Shown piece after piece: positions 1-6,947 of a stretch of DNA of 21,341 nt (positions are counted from its first letter, which is position 1; each line of letters opens with the position of its first letter). The position numbers were made by a program, and so were the translations under genes. This stretch comes from Chloroflexota bacterium (GTDB lineage: Bacteria > Chloroflexota > Anaerolineae > B4-G1), in contig JAAEPW010000154.1 of the NCBI GenBank assembly GCA_024232355.1, positions 1 to 21,341 of the forward strand, read 5' to 3'. The notes beneath the pieces were generated by a model. It did no database searches. It had not been told where the DNA came from and saw only the letters and a list, made by a program, of their open reading frames with translations.

Positions 1-411
1 CAAAACCATAGCCTTGTCACGACGAGGGTTACGTGAACCTTTGCAGGATGATACGAGTCCTTCGACTGTATCTTGATCAACAGCCTTTGGCTTTTTTTCT
101 GGCGGCTTGGGTGCTGGTACCATGTCCGTTGGATTATTCTCAGCCAGTTTGACACTTGGAGCTGTTAGCCAAGAATACATAGCGGATATTGAAGCGTAAT
201 GTCTCTTGGTAGTATATCTAGAAAGCCCCCGTTCGTTTTCCTGGTAATCCAGGTATGCCCGAACATCCTCCCCTGTGATTGCAGTAATGTCGCGGTTATT
301 TACCCAATCAGCGAATTGGTTCAGTACCACACGATCTGTTTTGATTGTCTCTGGTGATGCCCTGGAAGCCTTGAACAGCAGGTAGCCCTCGATAGCGTCT
401 TTCAGTTTCAT
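1..411 (-). CDS. Tyrosine recombinase / phage-type integrase, N-terminal part (cut by window edge)
   Basis: The minus strand is open from an ATG at 411-409 to the window edge, giving 137 residues beginning MKLKDAIEGYLLFKASRASP. Residues 1 to about 95 look like the helical core-binding (SAM-like) domain of tyrosine recombinases: a helix, then ETIKTDRVVLNQFADWV, and an ITGEDVRAYLDY segment. A proline/lysine linker (PAPKPPEKKPKAV) follows. The sequence then enters the catalytic domain with the RDKAMVL helix that usually precedes the first catalytic Arg. The Arg-His-Arg-Tyr catalytic set lies outside the window, so activity cannot be judged. AAAGGAG lies about 10 bases before the ATG; a nearer ATG is followed at once by a stop. 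The gene is transcribed away from the tRNA-Ala gene 220 bases upstream, the usual layout of an element integrated at a tRNA 3' end. Family call is fairly sure; XerC/D-like versus phage/ICE integrase is open. Confidence 0.82.
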   Translation of the reverse strand, partial: MKLKDAIEGYLLFKASRASPETIKTDRVVLNQFADWVNNRDITAITGEDVRAYLDYQENERGLSRYTTKRHYASISAMYSWLTAPSVKLAENNPTDMVPAPKPPEKKPKAVDQDTVEGLVSSCKGSRNPRRDKAMVL

Positions 412-413
412 TT

Positions 414-546
414 CTACATTTCTCCTTTCAATATAAAAAAGCCATTAAAGGTGAGTGTGTAGAATTGTGTTCTTTGGGGGGAAGTGATTGTGGTTGCTAC
501 ATTTCCAAGAAACAGCGCAGCAATCGTACGTGGTCACTACATTTCC
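414..546. repeat. Direct repeats with a CTACATTTC core between integrase and tRNA
   Basis: The nonamer CTACATTTC occurs three times in the 220-base gap between integrase and tRNA: 414-422, 497-505 and 537-545. The last two belong to longer matching 17-base units, GTGGTTGCTACATTTCC (490-506) and GTGGTCACTACATTTCC (530-546), with a 40-base period. Repeated short sites beside an integrase gene are typical of arm-type integrase or excisionase binding sites. That role is inferred from position only. No convincing gene lies in 412-632. Confidence 0.5.
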
Positions 547-597
547 GTTTGGCGGTGTAGAAACCTTAATAGGGCATTTTTTTGGGTCTCTAACCGC

Positions 598-622
598 TAC
601 ACCAGCCTCTAGAGCCGGTGTA
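598..622. repeat. Imperfect inverted repeat between tRNA 3' end and integrase
   Basis: Outer arms TACACC and GGTGTA flank an inner palindrome CTCTAGAG, with a small asymmetric internal loop. It lies 10 bases past the tRNA 3' end, on the presumed element side. No T-run follows on either strand, so an intrinsic terminator is unlikely. A protein-binding site of the integration system is possible. Confidence 0.4.
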
Positions 623-632
623 ACAGTCGTAG

Positions 633-705
<73 letters not shown>

Positions 706-719
706 ACGACATAAAAAAC

Positions 720-747
720 ATTCTACCCCAGAATGAAAAGATGTCAA
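720..747 (-). promoter_or_regulatory. Sigma70-type promoter of tRNA-Ala
   Basis: On the minus strand, -35 TTGACA (747-742) and -10 TAGAAT (725-720) are separated by 16 bases. The predicted start is about 7 bases before the first tRNA base. The -35 box is only 3 bases from the -35 box of the divergent permease promoter. Confidence 0.75.
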
Positions 748-750
748 GGT

Positions 751-778
751 TTGACACGTGCTAGCGTCGTGTTATACT
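751..778 (+). promoter_or_regulatory. Sigma70-type promoter of the MFS permease gene
   Basis: TTGACA (751-756), a 16-base spacer, and TATACT (773-778). The start point near 785 leaves a leader of about 24 bases before the ATG at 809. This promoter overlaps the farther upstream in-frame ATG at 758, which therefore cannot be the start. Confidence 0.75.
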
Positions 779-808
779 CGATTAGATTTGACATGGAAAA
801 AGGAGTCT

Positions 809-2062
809 ATGACCGATTCATCAATTTCAACTATGAAAGATACGTCACAAGAGTCTGGGGGAACGGGCACATCTGCGCAACGACGCTCCGCTCTCATTGT
901 CATTGTATTGAGTAATTTATTATTGTCCTTTAGTTTTCAGATATGGCGCTCGCTGTTCAACAATTTTGCCGTTGGGGAACTAGGGGTGCAGCCGACTGAT
1001 ATGGGATGGATTCAGGTTGTGCGCGAGATACCCGGCCTGTTGGGCCTGACCATCGGTCTGCTGGCGTTGCTGATGACCGAGATGCGCATTGCGGGGATAT
1101 CGATCATTCTGATGGGGGTAGGCATCGCTATGACGGGCGGATCTACCAGCATAGTGGGCCTGGCAACGAGCACAATGGTGATGAGTGTGGGTTTCCATTT
1201 CTTCATGCCCAGCAACTCATCAACAGTACTGATGCTGGTCGGAGAGAAAGAAACTCCACGTATGCTGGGCCGGTTGAGCAGCCTGGGGGCACTGGCAGCT
1301 GTTGCAGGCGCAGGCGTTGTCTATGTAGCGCTCGACCGGATGGGATTCCGCACCTTGTTCTATGTCACCGGCGCGCTGGTGTTCTTGGCGGGAATAGTGT
1401 TGTTTCCGTTAATGCGCCAGCCGGGTGGTCGGACCCATGGCAAAGAGAAAAAGGGAATTGTGGCGAACTTGCGGGGTACGCCTATCCGCAAACGATACTG
1501 GCTCTATTACGTTCTCGAATTCTTGATGGGTTGCCGTCGCCACATTTTTACTACCTTTGCTCCCTTTTTGCTCGTAGAGACATTCGCGGTGGACGTTCCT
1601 ACGATCACTACGCTGTACGTGGTCAACAATCTCGTCGGCACGTTCCTCTTTCGCCAGTTTGGCCCGCTCATCACTCGCTTTGGCGAACGGCGCGTGCTCA
1701 TTTTCAACTTTGCACTACTGATCCTAGTTTTCCTTGGATATGCATATATTCCCATACTCCCGGTGCTGTATGTCTTGTTTGTCGCCGACCACGTCCTTTT
1801 TGGCTTTCGTATTGCACTTCAATCCTATTTCCAAAAGATTGCCATCCAGCCTCAGGATATTACGCCCAACATCTCATTGGGGCAGACGATCAATCACATC
1901 GCGGCCGTCATTATCCCGCTGACGGGAGGTATCGTGTGGGAAGCATTCGGCAGTCAGTATACTTTTTTGATCGGTGTGGGGGTTGCGCTACTCTCGTTGA
2001 TCGCGATGCAGTGGATGCGCACAGGGCGGTTTGCAATGCCAGATTCGGCGGCTGTGGAGTGA
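809..2062 (+). CDS. MFS transporter
   Basis: This 417-residue protein has a polar N-terminal tail of about 30 residues, then strongly hydrophobic segments in the roughly 12-helix rhythm of the major facilitator superfamily. A break near residues 205-225 (RQPGGRTHGKEKKGIVANLRG) fits the central cytoplasmic loop between six-helix halves. It should be an inner-membrane secondary carrier; nothing here identifies the substrate or direction of transport. The ATG at 809 was chosen because it follows AAGGAG (spacing only 3 bases, rather tight) and lies downstream of the promoter at 751-778. The in-frame ATG at 758 lies inside that promoter. An alternative is the Met at residue 9 (MKDTSQ), which has no ribosome binding site. 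The last 75 bases run through the 3' end of the convergent gene, with no terminator between. Family sure, substrate unknown. Confidence 0.85.
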   Translation: MTDSSISTMKDTSQESGGTGTSAQRRSALIVIVLSNLLLSFSFQIWRSLFNNFAVGELGVQPTDMGWIQVVREIPGLLGLTIGLLALLMTEMRIAGISIILMGVGIAMTGGSTSIVGLATSTMVMSVGFHFFMPSNSSTVLMLVGEKETPRMLGRLSSLGALAAVAGAGVVYVALDRMGFRTLFYVTGALVFLAGIVLFPLMRQPGGRTHGKEKKGIVANLRGTPIRKRYWLYYVLEFLMGCRRHIFTTFAPFLLVETFAVDVPTITTLYVVNNLVGTFLFRQFGPLITRFGERRVLIFNFALLILVFLGYAYIPILPVLYVLFVADHVLFGFRIALQSYFQKIAIQPQDITPNISLGQTINHIAAVIIPLTGGIVWEAFGSQYTFLIGVGVALLSLIAMQWMRTGRFAMPDSAAVE

Positions 2063-3373
2063 TGGCGAAAAAACTTGTTCTTCCAGCATCGCTTCGAGTT
2101 CGGCCAACGTTGTGATGCGCGCAATCCGGGCTACAAAGGTATGCAGATCGGGGCTGTTGGCCCGCAGATCGCGTACCGCTGGTCCGATGGGATCAGCTCC
2201 TGCCGCGCCAGGTTGATCGGCGTAAGCTCCGTGGAAGGCAAAGTACGCCTGATTCAGCTTGCGGATATAGTACCCTTGGGCGACAAACTCTTGACGTCGC
2301 TCTTCCATGTAATCTTCCGCTTCCTCAATCTTGCCCTCTTTCAATAATTCATCCACCCGAATGCGCGTTTCCCGCATCTCTGCACGATAGTCAAAGGCCG
2401 GTGGTTCAGGGGGCGGTGCTTGCTCTGCCGACTTTTCTAGCACAGGCTCTGGTTCTGGCGGCAGAAACTCGGGATAGTAGTGGGCCACCGTCAATCGCCC
2501 AGCTTCCTCTCCCACGATAGAGGCCACAGTTTCGTTGATGGTACGGGTCTCGGGGCCAGCGGCATAATTCCAACCCAACGGCAATAGCGTGAGATAGTGG
2601 TGCATCCATTCGTGGGCGGTTACATCGACTACCCAATTGAGCGAACTGCTCTCCAGCAGCATGGCCGGGTAAGCGGACAATCCACCGATATTGGTCACCA
2701 ACGACGAGACATCCTGGAAAGTATCCACCTGTTTTTCGATGGCCTCGCGCTGATTTGCGTCCAGTCCGTGGCGCAGTCCGAGGCTAAAGGTTCGCTCGAT
2801 GCGGTCTCGAGGAGAAACGATAAGCAACGCGGGGAGTGGGGTAAAGTGAATACTGACAGGTGGAAGTTCCTGGCCCAACATGCCAAACCCCTCACTCACC
2901 AGAACAAAAGATACCTGCTCCTCCACGATCGCTTCAGCCAGCGGCTGGCGGATTTCCTCTGATTCGCGTAGCTGGTACAGTTGATCACGCAATGCGGTTG
3001 TTGCCGCCTCGGGGTCTTTTATTTCTGGGTCGGTGTATGTCCGGTGAATCTCCCATTCGGCCTGTTGGATGTCGGACACCAACACCAAATAGTCGAGAAA
3101 AAAATCGTGGCGGGATTGTTCATCCATATAACGCTGTGGCGAGACCAGGATATGGGTCAGTTTGTTCAGCATTGCTTTTATTTCCCAACTGACAAAGTCA
3201 AACTGCTCACCGACCAGCAAGCGGTTGATGTGGGTATCCAGTTCGCCTGGCAGGGGCCCCTCGGCGGCCAGAACCAATAACAGCACGACGAATAACATCG
3301 CCAGGTCCCACCGCCGGATGGTCCACTTTAGGGCATTTTGGAGATACTTGACCAATTTCCGATGGGTCTCCAT
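1988..3373 (-). CDS. Membrane-anchored HExxH metallopeptidase-like protein
   Basis: From the Met at 3373 this is 461 residues. A basic N-terminus (METHRKLVKYLQNALKWTIR) precedes one hydrophobic segment at about 24-37 (AMLFVVLLLVLAA), a signal anchor or uncleaved signal peptide, so the rest should lie outside the membrane. HEWMH at 254-258, followed 23 residues later by Glu281 in NETVA, matches the spacing of gluzincin zinc ligands (HExxH plus a downstream NE). A Pro/Glu-rich linker at about 305-325 is followed by a charged helical stretch (RVDELLKEGKIEEAEDYM). The start is uncertain: Met17 of the longest frame is used here. It overlaps the upstream phosphatase gene by 46 bases, suggesting translational coupling, but no clear ribosome site is visible. 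The last ~24 residues lie antisense to the permease gene and look unstructured, so the 3' end may have been extended by stop-codon loss. No named family recognised; protease activity is inferred. Confidence 0.7.
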   Translation of the reverse strand: METHRKLVKYLQNALKWTIRRWDLAMLFVVLLLVLAAEGPLPGELDTHINRLLVGEQFDFVSWEIKAMLNKLTHILVSPQRYMDEQSRHDFFLDYLVLVSDIQQAEWEIHRTYTDPEIKDPEAATTALRDQLYQLRESEEIRQPLAEAIVEEQVSFVLVSEGFGMLGQELPPVSIHFTPLPALLIVSPRDRIERTFSLGLRHGLDANQREAIEKQVDTFQDVSSLVTNIGGLSAYPAMLLESSSLNWVVDVTAHEWMHHYLTLLPLGWNYAAGPETRTINETVASIVGEEAGRLTVAHYYPEFLPPEPEPVLEKSAEQAPPPEPPAFDYRAEMRETRIRVDELLKEGKIEEAEDYMEERRQEFVAQGYYIRKLNQAYFAFHGAYADQPGAAGADPIGPAVRDLRANSPDLHTFVARIARITTLAELEAMLEEQVFSPSLHSRRIWHCKPPCAHPLHRDQRE

Positions 3374-3891
3374 AAATTTGTGTCCACCACGATCATGCCC
3401 GTAAACGGCACAGACCGCCACTCGTCAATCGTTGGCCAGCGGTCCTCCAATTGAGCCAAAAAGAGGGTCAATACCAACCCGTGAGAAACCGCTGCCAGCG
3501 TCTGTTGGGGGTGCGCTGCCACCAAATCTTTGAGACACCGCGTAATGCGTTCAGCGGCTTGGGCCGCTGGCTCCATATCGGCGATGCTGGCCTCAGGGTT
3601 TGCGAAAAGGCGCTCGACTGTTTGTTCGTACTCTTGGACCAGTCGAGGGCGGCGCAGTTCGATCAGACACTCTGCGATCTTGAGCGGAATGCCCCAGCGA
3701 CGAGCGGCCGGTTTCGCCGTATGCCAGGCCTTGGACTCGGGGCTGGAAAAGATCAGGTCAATTTGTCGCCAGAAATCCTGTCGAGCCAGAGTCCCTGCGT
3801 CGCGCCGCCCCTTCTCAGAGAGAAGCCAGCGTGCGGCCACATCGCCCATCATCTGCGTGCGGGCGTGACGAATGAGGTATAATTGTGTCAT
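3328..3891 (-). CDS. Histidine phosphatase (phosphoglycerate-mutase-like) family protein
   Basis: This 187-residue cytosolic protein, of usual size for a compact family member, begins MTQLYLIRHART. Arg8-His9 is the signature in which His is phosphorylated; LSEKGRRDAGTLA fits the following helix; His137 in AVSHG is the second catalytic His; Glu78 may be the acid. The usual Arg of the SSPxxRAxxTA motif is Lys54 here (SSPESKAWHTA), a substitution in the phosphate pocket that may alter or weaken activity. The ATG at 3891 is preceded by AAAGGG at good spacing; the same frame is open further upstream (to 4113), but that extension crosses the promoter at 4005-4033. It is the first gene of a two-gene minus-strand unit with the HExxH protein, whose start overlaps its end. 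The substrate cannot be told; a small-molecule or protein phosphatase is as likely as a mutase. Confidence 0.85.
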   Translation of the reverse strand: MTQLYLIRHARTQMMGDVAARWLLSEKGRRDAGTLARQDFWRQIDLIFSSPESKAWHTAKPAARRWGIPLKIAECLIELRRPRLVQEYEQTVERLFANPEASIADMEPAAQAAERITRCLKDLVAAHPQQTLAAVSHGLVLTLFLAQLEDRWPTIDEWRSVPFTGMIVVDTNLWRPIGNWSSISKMP

Positions 3892-4004
3892 CGAGTACCC
3901 TTTGTGAAAAACCCCAGGTGAGCGTTGGTACAGATATAAGACTTGGTTTTTCATCTCCCTGGTGAACCAAGGAGGCTTTTCCATCTTTTCCCATGATGAC
4001 GAGA

Positions 4005-4033
4005 ATTGTAACAGACGGTAGAGGCTTTGGCAA
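4005..4033 (-). promoter_or_regulatory. Promoter of the phosphatase / HExxH unit
   Basis: On the minus strand, TTGCCA (4033-4028), a 17-base spacer and TACAAT (4010-4005). The predicted start near 3998 leaves a leader of about 107 bases before the ATG at 3891. It is divergent from the kinase promoter, with 38 bases between the two -35 boxes. Confidence 0.6.
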
Positions 4034-4071
4034 GTGACTCGATAAATTGGGGGACACTTGAGCAAACTGGG

Positions 4072-4100
4072 TGGACAGGCAACTACCTTTCTGCTACAAT
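4072..4100 (+). promoter_or_regulatory. Promoter of the two-component operon
   Basis: TGGACA (4072-4077), a 17-base spacer and TACAAT (4095-4100). The start near 4107 gives a leader of about 28 bases, which ends in a consensus AAGGAGGT just before the GTG start of the kinase. Confidence 0.7.
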
Positions 4101-4134
4101 GGGAATAGTTCATACTTTTTCAAGGAGGTATCAC

Positions 4135-6012
4135 GTGTTTACCAGCATCCGCGCCAAACTGGGAATTATCTTTTTTGGCTTTTTGATGCTGGGCGCTGGA
4201 TCGGTCACCGCTACCTTTATGACCATCCAAGCCCAAGCGACCGACGCGATGGTCATAAATCTGGCCGGGCGACAGCGCATGTTGACCCAGGAAATGACCA
4301 AAGCCGTCTTGGGTATCGCACGAGATCCGGCATCTGATTACCTTGTAGAGTTGGACGAGTCCGCTTATCTGTTCGACGCTACACTAACATCACTCTTGGA
4401 AGGAGGATCGGCCCCCTACGGAGATAGCACCATCACATTGCCACCAACAATAGACTTGAACATCCGTACCCAATTAGGCACGGCCACCGAACTATGGGAC
4501 CGATTCAGGCAAGAGATAGAAACAGTACAGACAGCAGATCCAGAGAGTGCCGCCTTTGTCCAAGCTGTCGACGAGATCGAATCCCTCTCTTTGGTTATTC
4601 TTCAAGAGATGGACCGGGTGGTACGATTGTACGAGGCTGCGGCAGAATCCAAATTGGCCCGTCTTCGCCTTATCCAGACAACTTTTGCTATCAGTGCCGT
4701 GGGTTTGCTCATCGCCGGGTATATTACGACACAGCGAACGATTGCGGCCCCCATCTCTGCCCTGGAAGCAGCGACCCGGCGCATAGCGAGTGGAGACCTA
4801 GAGAGTCTGATTGAGGTTATGCCCACTGCTGGTGACGAGGTTCGTACATTGGCGCAATCCTTCGAGGATATGCGTCACGACCTGGCCGCGTCTCGGCTGG
4901 AACTGGCACGTTGGGCCACCGAATTGGAATCGCGAGTAGAACGGCGCACGGAACAATTGACCATCCTCTTTGACGTGAGTGCCGAGGTTTCCTCCAAGTT
5001 GGAGATTCAGCAAGTGCTGGAATTGGTGACAGAAAAATCCCGCCATCTGGCAGAGGCAGAGATAGCTGTGCTTTGTCTGCTCGATCCATCGGACGAGGCG
5101 CTGACGGTAGCCGCTGTCAGTGGGCCAACGGAAGCGCTCACCACAGACTTGGGATCTGTTATTCAAGCAACCACCTTATCTGGTGATTGCGACTGCCATT
5201 TTCTGTCCCCTCAATTTCGGCACAGCCATTTGACGGTTCCTCTACGTATTGGGGAGCGGACGCTCGGTGTTCTGTACGTGGGCCATCGAACAGAATCCCA
5301 TTTTGGCAAAGAGGAAGCTCGTTTGCTGACCTTGTTGGCGAATGCGGGAGCGGTCGCACTGGAGAACGCTCGCCTGTACGGACGGGTAGAACAGGCAGCG
5401 ACCCTGATGGAGCGAGAGCGCATCGTCGCCGAGATACACGATGGCCTGGGTCAAACTTTGGGTTTTATGGCGCTCAGGTTGGACGCGGTGGCCGGACTGA
5501 TCAAGAATGAAAACATCGCCGAACACTTGAGCTTGATGCAACGAACCGTCGAGCAGGCCAATAGCGAGGTGCGGCGGTTGTTGACCAATTTGCGGGCTGG
5601 TCCTCAGCTTGACCATACCCTTGGGGAGTTACTAAAACAAACTGTTGAGCGTTTCAGCGAGGAACACGGAATAGAGATCGATTTGCAGACGGAAACCGGG
5701 CAGCCGATTCGTGAGCCTCCCCAAGTTCACGAACAAGTGGTACGCGTTGTACTGGAAGCGCTGACCAATGCGTACAAGCACGCAAAAATCAATCGTACCA
5801 CGGTCACACTAGAACGACAAGACGGACAAGCAGTTATACATGTTCAGGATAATGGGATAGGCTTTGATGCAGATTCCCAGACCGATGAGCCACAGCATTT
5901 TGGCCTCAAGGTGATGCAGACGCGGGCTGAACGGATTGGTGGCGAGTTGAATATCGAGTCGGCGTTGGACCAGGGAACGACGGTCACGCTGCGCTGGGAC
6001 ACAAAGAGATGA
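4135..6012 (+). CDS. NarX/PilJ-type sensor histidine kinase with HAMP and GAF domains
   Basis: This 625-residue inner-membrane kinase starts at GTG 4135, fixed by AAGGAGGT five bases upstream and by the promoter at 4072-4100; the earlier in-frame ATG at 4027 precedes that promoter. Order: TM1 about 8-30; extracytoplasmic helical sensor with the NLAGRQRMLTQEMTK box at 42-56, as in PilJ and related to the NarX/NarQ P-box; TM2 about 182-198; HAMP about 199-255; a coiled coil; GAF about 275-415; HisKA_3 with phospho-acceptor His435 in EIHDGLGQ; then an HATPase with Asn545 (EALTNAYKHA), DNGIGF at 572-577 and an FGL motif near 589. Cys352 and Cys354 form a CDC pair inside the GAF domain that might bind metal or sense redox. 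The response regulator follows 18 bases later. The ligand is unknown: the nitrate-binding relatives share this box, but so do non-nitrate sensors. Confidence 0.9.
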   Translation: MFTSIRAKLGIIFFGFLMLGAGSVTATFMTIQAQATDAMVINLAGRQRMLTQEMTKAVLGIARDPASDYLVELDESAYLFDATLTSLLEGGSAPYGDSTITLPPTIDLNIRTQLGTATELWDRFRQEIETVQTADPESAAFVQAVDEIESLSLVILQEMDRVVRLYEAAAESKLARLRLIQTTFAISAVGLLIAGYITTQRTIAAPISALEAATRRIASGDLESLIEVMPTAGDEVRTLAQSFEDMRHDLAASRLELARWATELESRVERRTEQLTILFDVSAEVSSKLEIQQVLELVTEKSRHLAEAEIAVLCLLDPSDEALTVAAVSGPTEALTTDLGSVIQATTLSGDCDCHFLSPQFRHSHLTVPLRIGERTLGVLYVGHRTESHFGKEEARLLTLLANAGAVALENARLYGRVEQAATLMERERIVAEIHDGLGQTLGFMALRLDAVAGLIKNENIAEHLSLMQRTVEQANSEVRRLLTNLRAGPQLDHTLGELLKQTVERFSEEHGIEIDLQTETGQPIREPPQVHEQVVRVVLEALTNAYKHAKINRTTVTLERQDGQAVIHVQDNGIGFDADSQTDEPQHFGLKVMQTRAERIGGELNIESALDQGTTVTLRWDTKR

Positions 6013-6030
6013 AATGAGAAGGAGGCAACA

Positions 6031-6726
6031 ATGACGCTACAGACACCGCCAATGAGAATACTCGTGGTAGATGACCACGCGCTGTTTCGTGAGGGGCTGG
6101 CCGGCATTCTCTCTTCTCAGCCAGACATCCAAGTGGTGAGCGAGGCAGAAGATGGGCTGGAAGCGCTGGTCAAGGCGCGAGAATTGCAACCAGACCTGAT
6201 CCTGATGGATGTGACAATGCCCGGTTGCGACGGCCTGGAAGCCACGCAACTGATCAAGGAAACCATGCCGGACGTAAAGATCGTGATGCTCACCATACAC
6301 GACGAGGGTGACAAGCTATTCAGAGCCATCCGGAGCGGCGCTGTGGGATACGTGTTGAAAGGCACAACGTCCGAATCACTGATCGCAATGTTGCGGGGAG
6401 TGATGCGTGGAGAGGCTGCCATCAGTGGGACAATCGCTACGCGGATTTTGGACGAGTTCAAGCAAATGGCCGAATGCACACCACCCTCAAAAGATATACC
6501 TGCTTTGACATCCCGTGAGAAACAAGTGCTCCAGTTGGTGGTAGCAGGGGCGATGGACAAAGAGATTGCCCCCAAGCTATCTATCAGTCTTAACACTGTC
6601 AAAACGCATATGCGGAACATTCTGGCCAAACTACACGCCACGAGTCGCCACCAGGCAGCCACTTTTGCCGTGCAGGCGGGGTTGGTCCGTCCTCCGGACT
6701 CGGAGAGCGATCTACAAGAAAGGTAA
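6031..6726 (+). CDS. NarL/FixJ-family response regulator
   Basis: This 231-residue protein has a receiver domain at 8-125: acidic pocket Asp14-Asp15, phospho-acceptor Asp60 in LILMDVTMPG, Thr88 and Lys110 (YVLKG). A LuxR-type helix-turn-helix lies at about 158-215 (LTSREKQVLQLVVAGAMDKE, then NTVKTHMRNILAKL). Phosphorylated by the kinase encoded just upstream, it should bind DNA as a dimer and switch transcription. GAAGGAGG seven bases before the ATG supports the start. Kinase and regulator form a clean two-gene operon that ends at the terminator at 6761. Its targets are unknown; the large exported protein gene just downstream has its own promoter and is an obvious candidate by position only. 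Confidence 0.94.
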   Translation: MTLQTPPMRILVVDDHALFREGLAGILSSQPDIQVVSEAEDGLEALVKARELQPDLILMDVTMPGCDGLEATQLIKETMPDVKIVMLTIHDEGDKLFRAIRSGAVGYVLKGTTSESLIAMLRGVMRGEAAISGTIATRILDEFKQMAECTPPSKDIPALTSREKQVLQLVVAGAMDKEIAPKLSISLNTVKTHMRNILAKLHATSRHQAATFAVQAGLVRPPDSESDLQER

Positions 6727-6740
6727 CTCGCGACGTTTAG

Positions 6741-6821
6741 GAATTAATTCGTCTGAACAGAAAGAGCGATCGTCAAAGATCGCTCTTTTTTCATTCCTAG
6801 TTTACGTCAAGAATGATTGAC
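6741..6821 (+). repeat. Terminator / -35 module, copy A
   Basis: This 81-base module starts with the palindrome GAATTAATTC and GTCTGAA, carries the terminator hairpin, the string CTCTTTTTTCATTC, and ends CAAGAATGATTGAC, which supplies most of the next -35 box. A closely similar copy lies at 10891-10967. Differences cluster in the hairpin loop and the stretch after CATTC. It lies between the response regulator and the VWA-protein gene. Confidence 0.85.
6761..6791 (+). terminator. Intrinsic terminator of the two-component operon
   Basis: A perfect 11-bp stem, AAAGAGCGATC / GATCGCTCTTT, with loop GTCAAA, runs directly into a T-run. It lies 35 bases after the response regulator stop. Confidence 0.93.
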
Positions 6822-6845
6822 AAGGGAGAGAATATCTTTTATCCT
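6817..6845 (+). promoter_or_regulatory. Promoter of the VWA-protein gene
   Basis: TTGACA (6817-6822), a 17-base spacer and TATCCT (6840-6845). The predicted start near 6852 leaves a leader of about 96 bases, in which I see no strong structure. The -35 box belongs to the repeated terminator module. Confidence 0.6.
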
Positions 6846-6947
6846 AGATAATGCCGTAAAAGAAGATAGCCTGCTCAAGCAAGTTATCTGTATTCACACA
6901 CTGATAATTCACAACTGTTATGAGAATAATCGCAAAGGAAAAGCAAA

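Noticed and set aside
758..808. Longer N-terminus for the MFS permease from the ATG at 758
   Set aside because: This ATG lies between the -35 and -10 boxes of the gene's own promoter, so it would not be in the transcript.
1006..2115. Long plus-strand open frame overlapping the MFS gene in another register
   Set aside because: Its composition (Arg/His/Gly/Asp-rich, no helices) is that of a shadow frame of a GC-biased gene; the MFS frame shows clear membrane helices.
3892..4113. N-terminal extension of the histidine phosphatase
   Set aside because: The family begins a few residues before the RH motif; the extension crosses the gene's own promoter, and AAAGGG precedes the ATG at 3891.
4027..4134. 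Longer N-terminus for the sensor kinase from the ATG at 4027
   Set aside because: It precedes the promoter at 4072-4100; the GTG at 4135 has a consensus ribosome binding site and a normal start just before TM1.
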